Shown here one piece after another: positions 21,098 to 32,023 of a stretch of DNA of 64,000 nt. The stretch's first letter is position 1, and each line of letters starts with the position of its first letter. Made by a program: the position numbers and the translations under genes. The notes beneath the pieces are model-generated. The model searched no databases. It saw nothing but the letters and a program-made list of their open reading frames with translations, and was not told the DNA's origin. Origin of the DNA: Isoetes taiwanensis (lineage: Eukaryota; Streptophyta; Lycopodiopsida; Isoetales; Isoetaceae); contig JAJEKV010000039.1 of the NCBI GenBank assembly GCA_021234155.1, forward strand, positions 9,749,077-9,813,076, given 5' to 3'.

Positions 21098-21113
21098 GCT
21101 CATACGATACCTT
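21098..21113 (-). other. Primer-binding-site-like sequence
   Basis: On the minus strand GGTATCGTATGAGC begins two bases after the LTR end. It shares GGTATC and GAGC with the usual initiator-Met-tRNA site TGGTATCAGAGC. If the adjacent poly(A) insertion is removed the match extends to GAGCC. Confidence 0.55.
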
Positions 21114-22786
21114 TGTGACGTCCCCTACTGTGATAATCGATGCCCTCACCGTACACAAACAGGAGTTCATCCCCCATACCAGCTCCATGCTAATACAGGG
21201 CCCTCCACATGACACTGCAACCGTGACGGGTTCCAGTGGGAAGAGTGGAAGGGTCATTGCACCCCGTCTCCCTCAGGGCCTACCTAGCTGCGGAAGCGTA
21301 AACATACATGTCAGTAGCACATACATCAACATCATATGACCATCACGAAGGATGGTCCTCCACATATCTGCATAGACAAAGATCAGCACATCACATAGGG
21401 AATCCTACCCAAGGCTCAGACTCAAGGGGATGACTGACGGCTTGGGTCTCCGGAGTTCATTGCAGACAGAATTCATGGCAATGGATTTGGCTGGCACATG
21501 AACATGGCTTAGGGTTGTCCACTCCATCCGCCCCTCCACGTGCACACTTTTGCAGTAGGCTGAAAAGTGTTGGGACTGGATCAGAAGCCCCGGGATGCAT
21601 AGCCAAGGGGGCTATATCCCGGGTTGCATCTCCCGGGCCCGATGGGGCGGTAGGGATCACTCCCTCCGAGATCTACATGCTTGACTCAAGGTGACTAGAG
21701 GGCCCACGCCGTGATTCGACTTGAACTCAATGGAAGGTCATATTCACCACCTCACGAGTGTCGAGCCCATACCTTGCCCACACGCAGTGGCAAGCCATTA
21801 GACCTAGTCACAATAATCCCCGGTAGCACTAACACACCATAGGGATCGTTCAAGAGTCAGAACACGAACCTCCTTATAAGCCAGTCTGGCCCCTTCACCC
21901 ACAACCAGGTGTGGCTCTTGTGCACAGGCCGCATCTACAGTGTGCTAGAGAGGCTACTCTAGGAGCATCGACTACAAAGCTTTAGGTCTCTACCCCCCTT
22001 CCCAATACAAGGAGTTCATAGAGATACATCATCCATATACATCACAGAAGAACTAAAGAACAAGATCTAATCTACAACATAGAGTTAGGTTCTTTAGTTC
22101 GGATCTGCTATCTAGGGATCTAGAGGGCTGCTATGGCCAATCTAATAGGCTAAACCTACTGATTCAATGACTAAAATAGGGTTTAGACTATCTAATTGGC
22201 CAAATACCTGATCCTTGAGGGGCTCCTCCTGACCTGAGCTCGACCATCCTGCTGAAGCGCTCGAATCTAGAGAAACTAAGGATGCAATTCTCCCAGTCGG
22301 AGTCTGGGATGCGGTTTTGGCTGTTGAGGCAGCCAAAACAGAGTTCTGAAGCCCTAAAATCGAAAATTGGGCTGGTTAGGGTTTCCTACCCTATATAGAC
22401 AAGGGGTGGGCTAGGGTTTCCAATTATCTCCTTTTGGCATGTGGGATAATTGGAAATGGGCCCACTTGCCTTTAAGGGCTAGGTGGCCAAATGTGCACAC
22501 ATGGAAATGTGTGCCCACATTAATGTGTACATTGGGAAATGTGCACATTAATTGCACCTATGGGTGTGGCCCACTTGGACTGAAGTGTCCACTTGGAAAT
22601 GTGTGCTCCATTAATGTGTTCATTGGAAAATGTGCACATTAATAGTTGCACATATTTCTGGCAAGTTGCCCCCTAGGGCTACTCACCTGGCTACCGCTAG
22701 CGTACACGTCAGCTGGAGTGGCGTGTACGCGTGACGAGGCAGTACGGTATACGTTCTGAGGCCGTATACCGTGCTGGAACGTCACA
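21114..22786 (-). repeat. Right (5') LTR, complete
   Basis: Bounded by TGTGACGT at 21114 and ACGTCACA at 22786, giving a short terminal inverted repeat. The outer 1.43 kb matches the left LTR. The inner 246 bp has no counterpart on the left because that LTR is truncated. Confidence 0.88.
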
Positions 22787-22814
22787 CTAGGTAATTCTAT
22801 TATTTTTTTGGCGA

Positions 22815-22935
22815 TCTGGGGATCCCGGAGGACGGAATCTTCTTGTGGTGATCCCGGCTCCGGGATCACCACGCAGTTGATCCCGTCCTCCGAGATCACC
22901 AGACAGTTGATCCCGTCCTCCGGGATCACCAACTG
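22815..22935. repeat. Left array of GATCCCGGAGG-type motif
   Basis: Contains one direct, one palindromic and two inverted copies of a 20-bp motif (TGATCCCGGAGGACGGGAT in one orientation). A related AATTCTATT-T(n)-GGCGATC segment occurs twice, at 22790 and 22965. Confidence 0.7.
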
Positions 22936-23123
22936 ACGGAGGGATTTTTTAATAATGGCTAAGTAGTTCTATTCTTTTTTTTTTTTGGCGGTCTAGTGAT
23001 CCCGGCAGACGGCTCGACCACAATTGGGTAATTTAAAGACAATTTGAACTGCCAAAGATCCCTTCTAATCCCTCTCTCATATGATAATACATTCTCAAAG
23101 AATAAGGGTTCGAGCGTATACAA

Positions 23124-24267
23124 TTAATACAATTTGATCTTGCTGGGGAGGGGAGCCAATTCATCTTCAGATGCATGCTCTTCTTCCTTTTCTTGCTCCT
23201 TGTCCTCTTCTTGGTGAATAATATGGTTCGGGGCCATCTGAGCAAAATCCCTCTTACGGCCACACTGCATCGGCTTCCTAGGGGCACGCTGTTGGGCTGG
23301 GGTAATAGAACTCGGAGTTTTGGGAGGAGGGGAGGTAAATTCACGGGTCCTTGCAGCCTCTAACTCTTCGCTCACATCGTCATCATCCAATTGGCGCTGC
23401 TCAGAGCTCAGTTCACCAAACAATTCCTTGTCTGGTAAATTGCCATATTGCCCCCCTGATCCTTTCTTTTATCTCCCTTATCCTCTCTTCCTGCAATTCA
23501 AGTTCTTGGGCCTCCTTTCTTCGCACTTGCAGATTAATGAACTCACTCTGGCCCGTTTCATCGAGAAGGTCGAGCTCGATTTGGTCATCTGCCACACGTT
23601 CAGCTGCTGCCCTTGCCCTTTGGAGTTTCCTGGTGAGATTGTGGCTGAATTTGAAATCTGGATCAAGAGACCTCTGCACCCTGATCTTCCCATAGTCTCT
23701 TACCCTGACCTCAGCTTTATTTTTGGGAATTCGGCCCCTTGGTGCATCTGGAACCCTGAAATTTTCATATATTGCATGCACCCGGAACCTGTGATTCTCC
23801 AATTCAACCTTCCTGCTGTAGGTTTTGGTGCAGTCACCGACTTGGCAAACCCATCTTCGAAGAATCTGATCATACCTGTCAATCTTTCAAAGGGTCGGAA
23901 CCTGCCAATTCCTCGGCTGGATTTACGTTGAAGCATTCTACATTACTTTTCAAGGCCTCCTCTACATCCCCGCTGCCCTTTGTGGCGCCAAGTTCTGCAT
24001 TTTCTTTCTCCCTTGCCTCCTCCTCCCACTGACCGTCGACCGAACCCTCTGGAACTGGGGAAACCTTCTTTGGCGAAACCCCTTTGGCTCTGGCCTCTGC
24101 CCTTAATTTTTTTCTGTTCGGGGATTGAACCTATTGGTCAGATCCAGGTCTGCGATGTCTTTGAAGCAGTCCGGCATCTTCCAGGCTGAGTTTTCTTCTA
24201 ATGCACCATTCCAGTTCTCGTTAATAGACGTGTTTAGGCTGATTTCGAGGTTAATCGACTCCTCCAT
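23124..24267 (-). pseudogene. C2H2 zinc-finger / coiled-coil protein, frameshifted
   Basis: Starts at ATG 24267 (MEESINLEISLN) and reads through several frame changes. A central C2H2 finger is visible near 23880-23790 (WVCQVGDCTKTYSRK, then HRFRVH: C-x4-C-x12-H-x4-H). It is followed by a helical, Arg/Glu-rich coiled coil (RKLQRARAAAERV, RRKEAQELELQEERI) and an acidic tail (EQEKEEEHASEDEL) ending at 23124. Frame changes occur at a poly-A run near 24105, near 23895 and at a GGGGG near 23450. The flanking GATCCCGG arrays suggest it is the gene of a DNA transposon, but I cannot match the product to a known transposase. Confidence 0.5.
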
Positions 24268-24654
24268 CTGTAAAAAAAAACGTAAAGGCTTAAAATAAGC
24301 TTTGAATACAAAAAAAAAAACAGAGTTCCTGGTGGCGCTAGCTCTGTTTATTACCTTAAACTAATTGTCGGAGTCAAGCGCAGCGATAGCACTTGTGAGA
24401 TTCGGCAGCAAAATGGCCCTTTCCGTTCAGAGCCGGTCGGAAAGGGCAAAGGATCTTGGCGCACAAATGTCGAACTTAGCCATCGCCAGAATGAATTCCC
24501 TTCCTCCGGAATCCCTACCGTCGACGTGGCGTCTCCCTAGTCATCGACGTACGGAAAGGTCTGGCAATTTCACGCCCTCCGGTATCACCATGATTGGATA
24601 GCGTACGGTATTTAATCCCGGTATTTAATCGCGTCGTTCAAACGAGGGGCTTCG

Positions 24655-25150
24655 ATGTGTCCACATGGACGCTCCGATATACTCTGGCAGTGTGGTGATC
24701 CCGGAGGAGGGAATCACATCAGGTATCGAACCCGGAGGGCAGCATAGTCCCACAGCCCATGGTGGTGATCCTGGAGGCGGGGATAACGCGGCCGATATCG
24801 GATCGCCGATATCGGCCCCACGTGGGTGATCCCGGAGGAAGGAATCACGACCGGCAGTTTCGGTGATCCCGGAGGCCGGGATCTCCGCGGCTGATTCCGG
24901 TACCGTTATCGGCCAGGGAATAGTGATCCCGGAGGCCAGGATCACATGTTGGTGATTCCGGAGGACGGGATCGCGGTGAAGTTTTTTGGTGATACCGGAG
25001 GCGGGGAACACCACGGACGGCCCGGATGTGTCGCGTGGGCGGACGACCCATTTTGCGCAGCCCCCTCACGCGTGTCAAGATGCGGTGAAACGGGGGGGAG
25101 GCCTGAAACGGATTCCGTCGAGCCCTGGTGGTGATACCGGAGACCGGTAT
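24655..25150. repeat. Right array of GATCCCGGAGG-type motif
   Basis: Eight copies of GGTGATCCCGGAGG followed by a variable CGGGATC half, nearly all in one orientation (24694, 24762, 24825, 24861, 24931, 24950, 24988, 25130). The left array is mostly inverted. This arrangement is typical of subterminal repeats of DNA transposons. Confidence 0.75.
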
Positions 25151-25475
25151 TTTTACCTCCAGGATCCCCAAAACCAGGGTAAGACTATCCCGAGCCAACA
25201 TTATGTGGCACCACACCAAATGGGACAACTCCAAGGATTTGCCTTAGTTTGTTGAATGGTTATACTAACACAAAGTAACGAGCAACAAATTAGTAGACAA
25301 TATTACTTACTTATACATGTTGATTCGGTAGTACGAGGAGTATCTTTGCTAGAAACTTCACAAATTCATTTGCTGCATCATTAACCTTAAAAAATAACAA
25401 ACATTAGTACCTAGAAAGTCACAATTTCATTCAAAGACAGAGCAGCAGATATGTGATGCAGACCTTACAGAATGA
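25151..25475. other. No supported feature
   Basis: Spacer between the motif array and the 3' end of the LINE. I find no open frame of interest here. Confidence 0.4.
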
Positions 25476-25543
25476 GAATGAGAATGAGAATGATTTTTTA
25501 TCGTCCACTGAGGCCAATCGGCCTATGGGACCCAGAAGGAACG

Positions 25544-25628
25544 CAGCAAACTTATTACTGCCCGGGTTAAAAAACCCCCGCCCCGAAGGGTTTTCGAGGG
25601 AAAAACCGTGGCAGTAATAAGAATGCTG
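25544..25628 (-). other. LINE 3' UTR stem-loop
   Basis: CAGCAAACTTATTACTGCC pairs with GGCAGTAATAAGAATGCTG, enclosing a second AAAACCC...GGGGTTTT stem. Related copies at 56154-56234 and 63178-63262 keep the pairing with different bases. Confidence 0.75.
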
Positions 25629-25814
25629 TCAAACTGTACAAGTATACATCAATGTATATATACATGTCAAGTGTGTGCCCGAGGACATAGCTGATCTCGC
25701 ATGTCCATAACCTCCTGAAGGTATGATCCCAAAGACCGCACGGATGCCGTGCTCAATGTCACATGTAATGGTGGCCAGGCCCGACCAACTCAAAGATAGC
25801 GCATCCGAATTTGA

Positions 25815-28800
25815 TCATATCTTTGGGCAACTTTGAAGGGTATGAGATTCATCCTCAATGACTCCCATTTGACAAAGATTGACGAGAGCGCCCGCCCCGG
25901 CGTGGCTCACCAATCCATCTGCCCGCCTCAACCGAAGATGATGTGCCCCCGGCGAATGGAGGCAATGAGTCTGCGCCTTTTCATGGGCAAGTGGGTACGC
26001 GGGTAGCATTGCGGGCCTCGTTCCAATGTGGGATTTATGTGGCGCCGATAGTGTCTTTGTCTTGACATGTTCAAGGGCATTGGCATCCCAAAGCTTTGCC
26101 GAGGAAGCAAGCGTCAAGATATTGCCTCAAGCTATGACGATCGCCTCTGTTTGCATATGTATGCACCGTGCTCTGCACATTCCATCTAGCCAACCATTGA
26201 GCTCTCTTTTCCCTCCAAAGCCCAGGCCTTGAGTATGCGCGCCCCATTGCCATGATATAAGCTAGTTTAGGGAGACGCGAGCATCGTCCATATTGACCAC
26301 CTTCGAAAATAGACAATGTGGCGATCAAGGGCCGCCCTCTAAAGAGGCAAGAATCCTGTCTCTAGCAGTAGAATTTGATATGGGACTGTGGACTTCACCC
26401 CTAGTGCTTGTACTAAGAAGGCTTTTCTCGGGACTGCTCCAAGTCATTCCGTGTAGCAAGTGATACTACTTGGGCCCCATACTTCCACCCCATATAAAAG
26501 GGCGGGTTCTACTAAGACCTTGAACAGGTGTGATCGATGGGCCCAATCATACAACTCCGCTCTATGACTATTGTTTTGCATTGCATATAGTGCCTTCCAG
26601 CCTGCCGTCACTCGTAGCCGTATGGATGTGTCCCAGTGCATAGTAGAAGGAAACTCCACTCCCAAATACTTGTATGTGGATGCAACTTCCACATTACGGC
26701 CTTGGTGGCGAAGGAGGGGACCCCTACCGACGTGAAGATGATATGAAAACCACCTTAGTCTTGGCGATTGACGCGCATATCAGTCGCTTGGCAGAATGTG
26801 TCCAGGGCATCGAGATGTCGTTGCATGTCTGCTGGTGTATAAGCTAGGAGATCCACATCATCAGCATATATGAACTGTCTGATGATCTGATAGAGAATGT
26901 GAGCTCCATCGCCCCCATTATCAGCAAGCCAGCTCTCCAATTGATCAATGTAAAGCCCAAACAATGTTGGGGAGAGAGGGCATCCCCGACGAACCCGATA
27001 CTACTATCAAATGGTTGGCTTGTCTGCTGCAACCGACCGAGCATCTTTCATATAGCACGTATTAATCGCATTCTCGCAAATCTACGGGAACCCGGTATTT
27101 GCGATCTTGCCCATAGTTTTTCCCCGAGGCACAGTGTCAAACGCTTCGAAAAATCCACAAAGCAACAATATAGATCCCGACGGCGGTTCCTGGCCGTCTT
27201 CAATCGAGTTCGCGAACGTGAAGATGTGGTCAATGGTTGAGTGTCGGGTCTGAATCCCGCCTGGGGTGAGGGCCCGCACCTCTGCCGCCTCTACCCAACC
27301 CGATCAACCGCCGCTCGAGAATCCCGCCAGCGGTTTTGCAAACACCGAACCGACCATGATTGTTCGATAATTGGGGGCGGGCGGTGTGGGTCACCGCCTT
27401 TATAGATGGGAACAACTCGCTATTGGTCCCCACCGGTAGGGAAGCCTTCTCGTAATGCCTTGTTGAACAAGGCGGCGAAAGATCGGTATTATGGACGGCC
27501 CGCCCACTTAAGCAATTACGCCGCATACCATCCAAGTCCGGGGCTTTCCCATTGGCAAGACGTTGTAAGCCTTGTTCCACGTCCGGACTGTGATTTCAAA
27601 GACCGGGCCTTCTTGCAAGGGTAATGCTGCATGTGCACCCTGAGGGTCGTATAGCTGTTGCAAGTATTGCCTCCACTGCTCGGGAGTGATATTCCCTGTG
27701 GGCTGTACTGGCTTTCTAAGAACCCTTCGCCAGAAGGTCCTGGGGTGACGTTCCAGGAGGTAAAACATTTCCCTTTGATGCGCTGCAATGTACCTGGCTT
27801 TCTTAGCTTTAAGGAAGATGCGGTACTGTCTGACTGCATGTGGGCGTAAAGCAGGGTCTGTGACTTGGCGGAGCCAGCGTTTGTGTTCCTTGCACTCTGC
27901 ATCAAACCATTGATTACGTGGGAAGGTTGTGTTCTTGGAGGTCTGTCGCGGGCGGCTTATCCCAAAGCACCTCTCTGCCGCAATCCTAAGCACATCAGTC
28001 AGCCGGCCTGTCTGTTGCTCTAGTGTAGGATATTGCAAAAATTTCGCCAGTCATCTATAAGCATCTGGGCATAAGCCCCTGCATGTTCATAATCCAATCG
28101 CAGCTGAGGCATGTGAGGAGTTGTTGCACCGGGGGTTCGCACAACCTGCCAAGCCAACTTCAAGTAAAGTGGTAAGTGGTCTGAGTCGATCTCTTCATCC
28201 CGATTAGTTGTTCCCACCTGAAAGTGCTTGATGACATGCATATCCCGCGGGCACCAACACATAGTCCACCACACTAGATCCGCCCCTGGTTTTCCCCGCC
28301 TACAAGTGCTCTTGCGGGTGGAAGGCCACCGTGCGATCCATTGCAGATTACCGTGTCAACGATCTTTGCAGAGCAAAAGCAATCGGTCGACCATAGCGCG
28401 CGGACTTGATTGTCATCGATGCCCGCGGGCCAAGCTCCTTCTGCGGGGACGAACCGCAATATATCATCATCAAGGGATCAAATCTCATGGGTTGTTCTAC
28501 CCGGCGCCGCATTGAAGTCTCCAAGGAGTATGACCGCCTAACCGCTATGCCGGGCCAGTATGTCATCATATAGATCGACATAGGGGTCCAGCCTATCCAC
28601 ATCCGAAAGTGGGTGTGATAGAAGTTGCTTTCTCGCGATGTGGAAAGTAGCAGTCGCCACAACCGTAGCAGTTTTGCACACACGCACCCACAGTACCGGT
28701 TGTGCTTTGTCCGTCTTGAACAAGGAGATTGACTGTGCCAAGGTTGTTCGGTAGTAGCAGTGCAACCCCCATGCCCCCGCTCTGTGCAATCATTGAAGAT

Positions 28801-28965
28801 TGAGTAGTCTTTGGTATCCCGGCAAGTCGGGTATCCCGTGGTCCCCGCATGCTCCCATGTTTCCATGAGGAAGATGAGATCCATGTCTGCGGCAACCGAA
28901 GTTGAGACTATCTCCCTTCGCCATGGGAAGCCCCGACAATTCCGAGGAGACCACGCGAGGCACAA
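25815..28965 (-). pseudogene. LINE ORF2: endonuclease and reverse transcriptase
   Basis: The APE-type endonuclease begins near 28965 (RNCRGFPWR, DLIFLMETWEH), continues to PYVDLYDDILAR and ends with SDHLPLYLKLAW near 28170. RT segments follow: LANGKAPDLDGM (27580-27230) and FIYADDVDLLAY (26964-26755), which is the catalytic YADD. The thumb-like YKYLGVEF and LLYGVEVWG segment is at 26692-26444, and a C-terminal Cys/His segment at 26117-25815 (LCQMGVIEDESHTLQSCP). Frames change many times. A 45-bp segment is tandemly repeated at 29028-29125 just upstream. Confidence 0.85.
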
Positions 28966-29480
28966 TTCCTATTTGTTGGCAGGGGCGCGGTGGGGATTCA
29001 TGGCGACAACGTAAGGGGCGTAAGTATGAAAGCAAACCGAGATGTGCGAAAGCAACGAAGGTGAGGCAACTTGAGCAGCCCGAGATGTGCGAGCAAATGA
29101 AGGTGAGGCAACTTGAGCAGTATGCGGCGGTCAGAAATGTGCAGCGTTGGTGTGGCCCGAGGTGTGGCCGGAGGGTTAGCAAGATTCATAGCAAGCATTC
29201 TGGCGCCCCGAAAATTTGCATCTTGCCCGAATCGTCCCCCGCAGCCTCCCCGGCCCCGCCAATGCTTTTAACTTTGGCCAACTCGCGGCTGCGGGTCTTC
29301 TTGTTGGGCCGGGTCAGGTCTCGGTCAACATAAGGCGTTCCCTTTAGTCGCTTACCCCCGGGCGCAGATGGTCGCTTTCACTTGGCGCATTTCGCATCGC
29401 GGAACGGACCACCCGTGGGGGTTCCGGTGTCGGACGCCATGGCGTCTCGCCCCTAATAATGTTTACCGGCATGGGGAATG

Positions 29481-30739
29481 TCATTCGAAAGCAAGAATCA
29501 ACATTTGGAGCCGGTTAACGAGGTCCTCCCCGCCTCTGCCGTAAAGCCACGCATACCACCACATTGTGGCTTCTCCGCCTCTAGCTCTTGGAGCTCTCAT
29601 TTGTTGGGTCAATCCCCGCGACAACAGAGTTGTTTCTTTGTCGACGGGGCATAGGTCGTGGCCTACGTTGGGGCGGGGTGGCATGGAGCCGCTTGGGGTG
29701 CAGAGTAGGCGGCCCCCGGCCGACGCCTTTGCGACTCTTGGGCGGTGGGGCTGCCGGGGCGTGTATAATGGTCTCTCCTTCCGGGAAGGGAGCTTAGCTC
29801 TGCTGAAATTGTTCTTTGCCTTGTCAATTCATGCATGCACCATTGCAATTGCTCATGAGCGCCTGCGATTGAGGCTCTTGCCTTGTTCAAGCAATGGTGC
29901 GCTCGGCTCCGTGATCTTCCGATCTTTGGGCGCGGAGCTATACTCCGCCGCAGCAGCGAGAGTCCAAAGATAGGGTTCTTTGCGGATGAGGCCACTTCTT
30001 GTGTCTCGACCCTACTTTGAAGGGCTCTCAATTGTGGTGGCTCTCTTCAAAAGCGACACGGACTTTTCGCATCACAAGAGTAGCAGCCTCCTCCTCCGAT
30101 CGAAGGGGAGATGGTTACCATTGTCTCTGCTCAACACGTTGCTTGTCCTGTGTCATGGTTTCCATGGCGGTGTACAAGGAATCTATCGCGAACTGCATGT
30201 CAATTAAAACTCTTCTTATCCTTCTGCCTTTCAGAGTGCACTAGGCGAAGGCCATCTTCCAGGTGCTGTATGCGGGTCTCCATGCTAGAAACACACTGTT
30301 TTTCAGTAGCCAGCTGCCTCTTGAGCAATTTGGGTGCGGAGGCCTGTATTTCCTCTGCCAAGCAAGCAATTCGAGCTCTATTGCCCTCTGCCATTGCTTG
30401 AACCTGTTTCCAGTGCTCCTCAACTACCTAGTTTGGTGGTGGTGAAGCACGGATACGGCTTGCCGCTAGGCTAGAGTATCTGTCATATGCCTGCCGAGCT
30501 ATGCTTGTTGCATGAGACTTTGCCCGCGCTTCTCTTTTCAGTGTGCACTTGTCAATTTTGCCAGTGTCATCTGGCCTGCGATTGGGAATGGCATCTATGT
30601 ACTCTCCCAGTAGAAGTTTTGCTGCCATGTCTGCGCTAGGTAGAGGGGACTGCGTATCAACACCATCCACATGCATATCTGTGGTGTTGGATGAAGGGAC
30701 GCAGGGCTCTTCCGGCTCTTCTATCACTGGAGTTGCCAT
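29481..30739 (-). pseudogene. LINE ORF1
   Basis: Starts at ATG 30739 (MATPVIEEPEEP), then an acidic N terminus, a basic helical part (KREARAKSHATSIARQAYDR), a coiled coil (KRQLATEKQCVSSMETRIQ) and a second helical region in 30031-29663. It ends near 29481. This is the layout of a coiled-coil ORF1 nucleic-acid-binding protein. No RRM or clear CCHC knuckle could be read through the frame changes. Confidence 0.6.
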
Positions 30740-30748
30740 GAATACGGT

Positions 30749-31225
30749 GTCACCCTACAGACGCTTGTCTGAAAGCCTCCAAGCACTTTGATGATGCACC
30801 ACCTCTGCCAGGCGCAGGCTTCCAAGTGCAAGAAGCAAGTGCACTAGTGCAGGCTCTTTCACCTTACAGACACCTGTCTGAAAGTGTTCAAGTGCATAAA
30901 TCAAGCGTAACCTCCAGTGCAACCTCTGCCACCTTACAGACGCTTGTCTGAAAGCCTCCAAGCACTTTGATGATACACAACCTCTATCCTTTTACAGACG
31001 CCGCCCGAAAGCTTCCACGGTCGAAGCGGTGCGGGCTTCCAAGTGCAAGAAGCAAAGTGGGGCTCTTTCACCTTACAGGACACACCGCCCCGAAGGTGTT
31101 CAAGTGCATAAATCAAGCGCGACCTCTAGTGCAACCTCTCGCCACCTTACTGACGCGGCTTGTCCGAAATGAAAAGAAGCAATGATTTTCCCCCTTACGG
31201 ACGCCCTCTCGCAAGGCTTCAAAGA
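30749..31225 (-). repeat. LINE 5' UTR tandem monomers
   Basis: The motif ACAGACGCTTGTCTGAAAG (a CAGAC/GTCTG dyad) recurs seven times, near 30752, 30860, 30933, 30990, 31070, 31145 and 31193. It sits inside a larger monomer of about 180-210 bp, immediately upstream of ORF1. Monomer arrays at this position act as promoters in some LINE-1 families. Confidence 0.65.
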
Positions 31226-31250
31226 TGTAAATGCTTTAAGCCAAGGTGAT

Positions 31251-31696
31251 TGGATGGTATCACACCCTCTGAATCCCGTCTTAAAATCGGGTTGCAAAAA
31301 ACTTGTTGTTTTCTCCTCTCAGATCTTAAGCAGATGTGTACAAACCATATGTCTTTATAATCATCATAGAGCAATAATTGCAATGATATGCATTGCTCCC
31401 AAAACAGAGCTGCAGATCAATAGATATGAAGAAAAGTATATAGTGCTGAAAAATCGAACAATGGAAACCATAAAGCCAGCACTGAAAATCTGTTGTTTTT
31501 GCTCTGAAATCATGTCTAAACCTTAGCAACAAAGGAAAGAGAGATTATTTTTTTTAGAAGCCCCTTATGACAACAAGTGCATCTCCTCCACAAACTGCTC
31601 TTGCAAGAACTTTCAAATGGTATGTGATTGTTCTTTGTTGTGATATAGCCAAGGTCTGCCAAACATTTCATGACATATTTAATAGTAAAAAGTTGA
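31251..31696. other. No supported feature
   Basis: AT-rich flank of the LINE without a convincing gene or repeat. Confidence 0.4.
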
Positions 31697-32023
31697 TCAA
31701 CTTTTCGAAAAAACGTGCTCTAAATTATTGGAGTAAGAAAGGTAACCGAAACCAACCATTGATACAGACTCTTTTATTGGCACAATATTGTCGCCATATT
31801 TGGTTCCTGACACTTCGAGAAGAGATGAATGAATATTCTTTATAATAGACTTCAAGAGCAATTCAAGACCTACGTCCGGGTTTGAAGTAACATCAGCATA
31901 AGAAAGTGTACCAATATCATCAACCACCCCAAGCAAGATATTTCCAGGGACAAACTTCTCCACCATATCTAGTGCCTGTTTAATGTTATGAGAAATTAGA
32001 GTATGCGGCCAGTTATACTTCAA
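31697..32023 (-). CDS. Hypothetical protein or exon
   Basis: A 108-codon frame with well-mixed composition (KQALDMVEKFVPGNILLGVV, then VGLELLLKSIIKNIHSSLLE). It has no low complexity and no recognised domain. It could be an exon of a host gene or a decayed element. Neighbouring sequence does not extend it. Confidence 0.25.
   Translation of the reverse strand: MKYNWPHTLISHNIKQALDMVEKFVPGNILLGVVDDIGTLSYADVTSNPDVGLELLLKSIIKNIHSSLLEVSGTKYGDNIVPIKESVSMVGFGYLSYSNNLEHVFSKS

Larger units (their letters stand above)
8648..22786 (-). mobile_element. Ty3/Gypsy chromovirus LTR retrotransposon with extra upstream genes
   Basis: Two direct copies of a long repeat (8648-10085 and 21360-22786) flank minus-strand retroviral-type coding: gag, protease, RT, RNase H, integrase and chromodomain, in that order from right to left. 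PBS-like sequence adjoins the inner end of the right LTR, and a polypurine tract adjoins the inner end of the left LTR. LTR ends carry TGTGACGT/ACGTCACA. A target-site duplication cannot be tested because the left LTR is missing its outer 230-250 bp. The internal region is unusually long (about 11 kb). The excess lies between PBS and gag, where two additional minus-strand genes and one plus-strand poly(A) insertion reside. Confidence 0.9.
25476..31250 (-). mobile_element. Near-complete LINE (non-LTR retrotransposon), family 1
   Basis: Minus-strand order: tandem 5' monomers, ORF1, ORF2 (endonuclease, RT, Cys-rich end) and a structured 3' UTR. It ends in ATAAAAAAT followed by three CATTCT-type hexamers. 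The same 3' end is found in truncated copies at 54.1, 54.4, 56.2 and 63.1 kb. Confidence 0.85.

Noticed and set aside
22784-22788. CACTA at the right LTR edge as the end of a CACTA transposon
   Set aside because: The bases are accounted for by the LTR end ACGTCACA plus flank, and no matching TAGTG end was found on the other side of the motif arrays.
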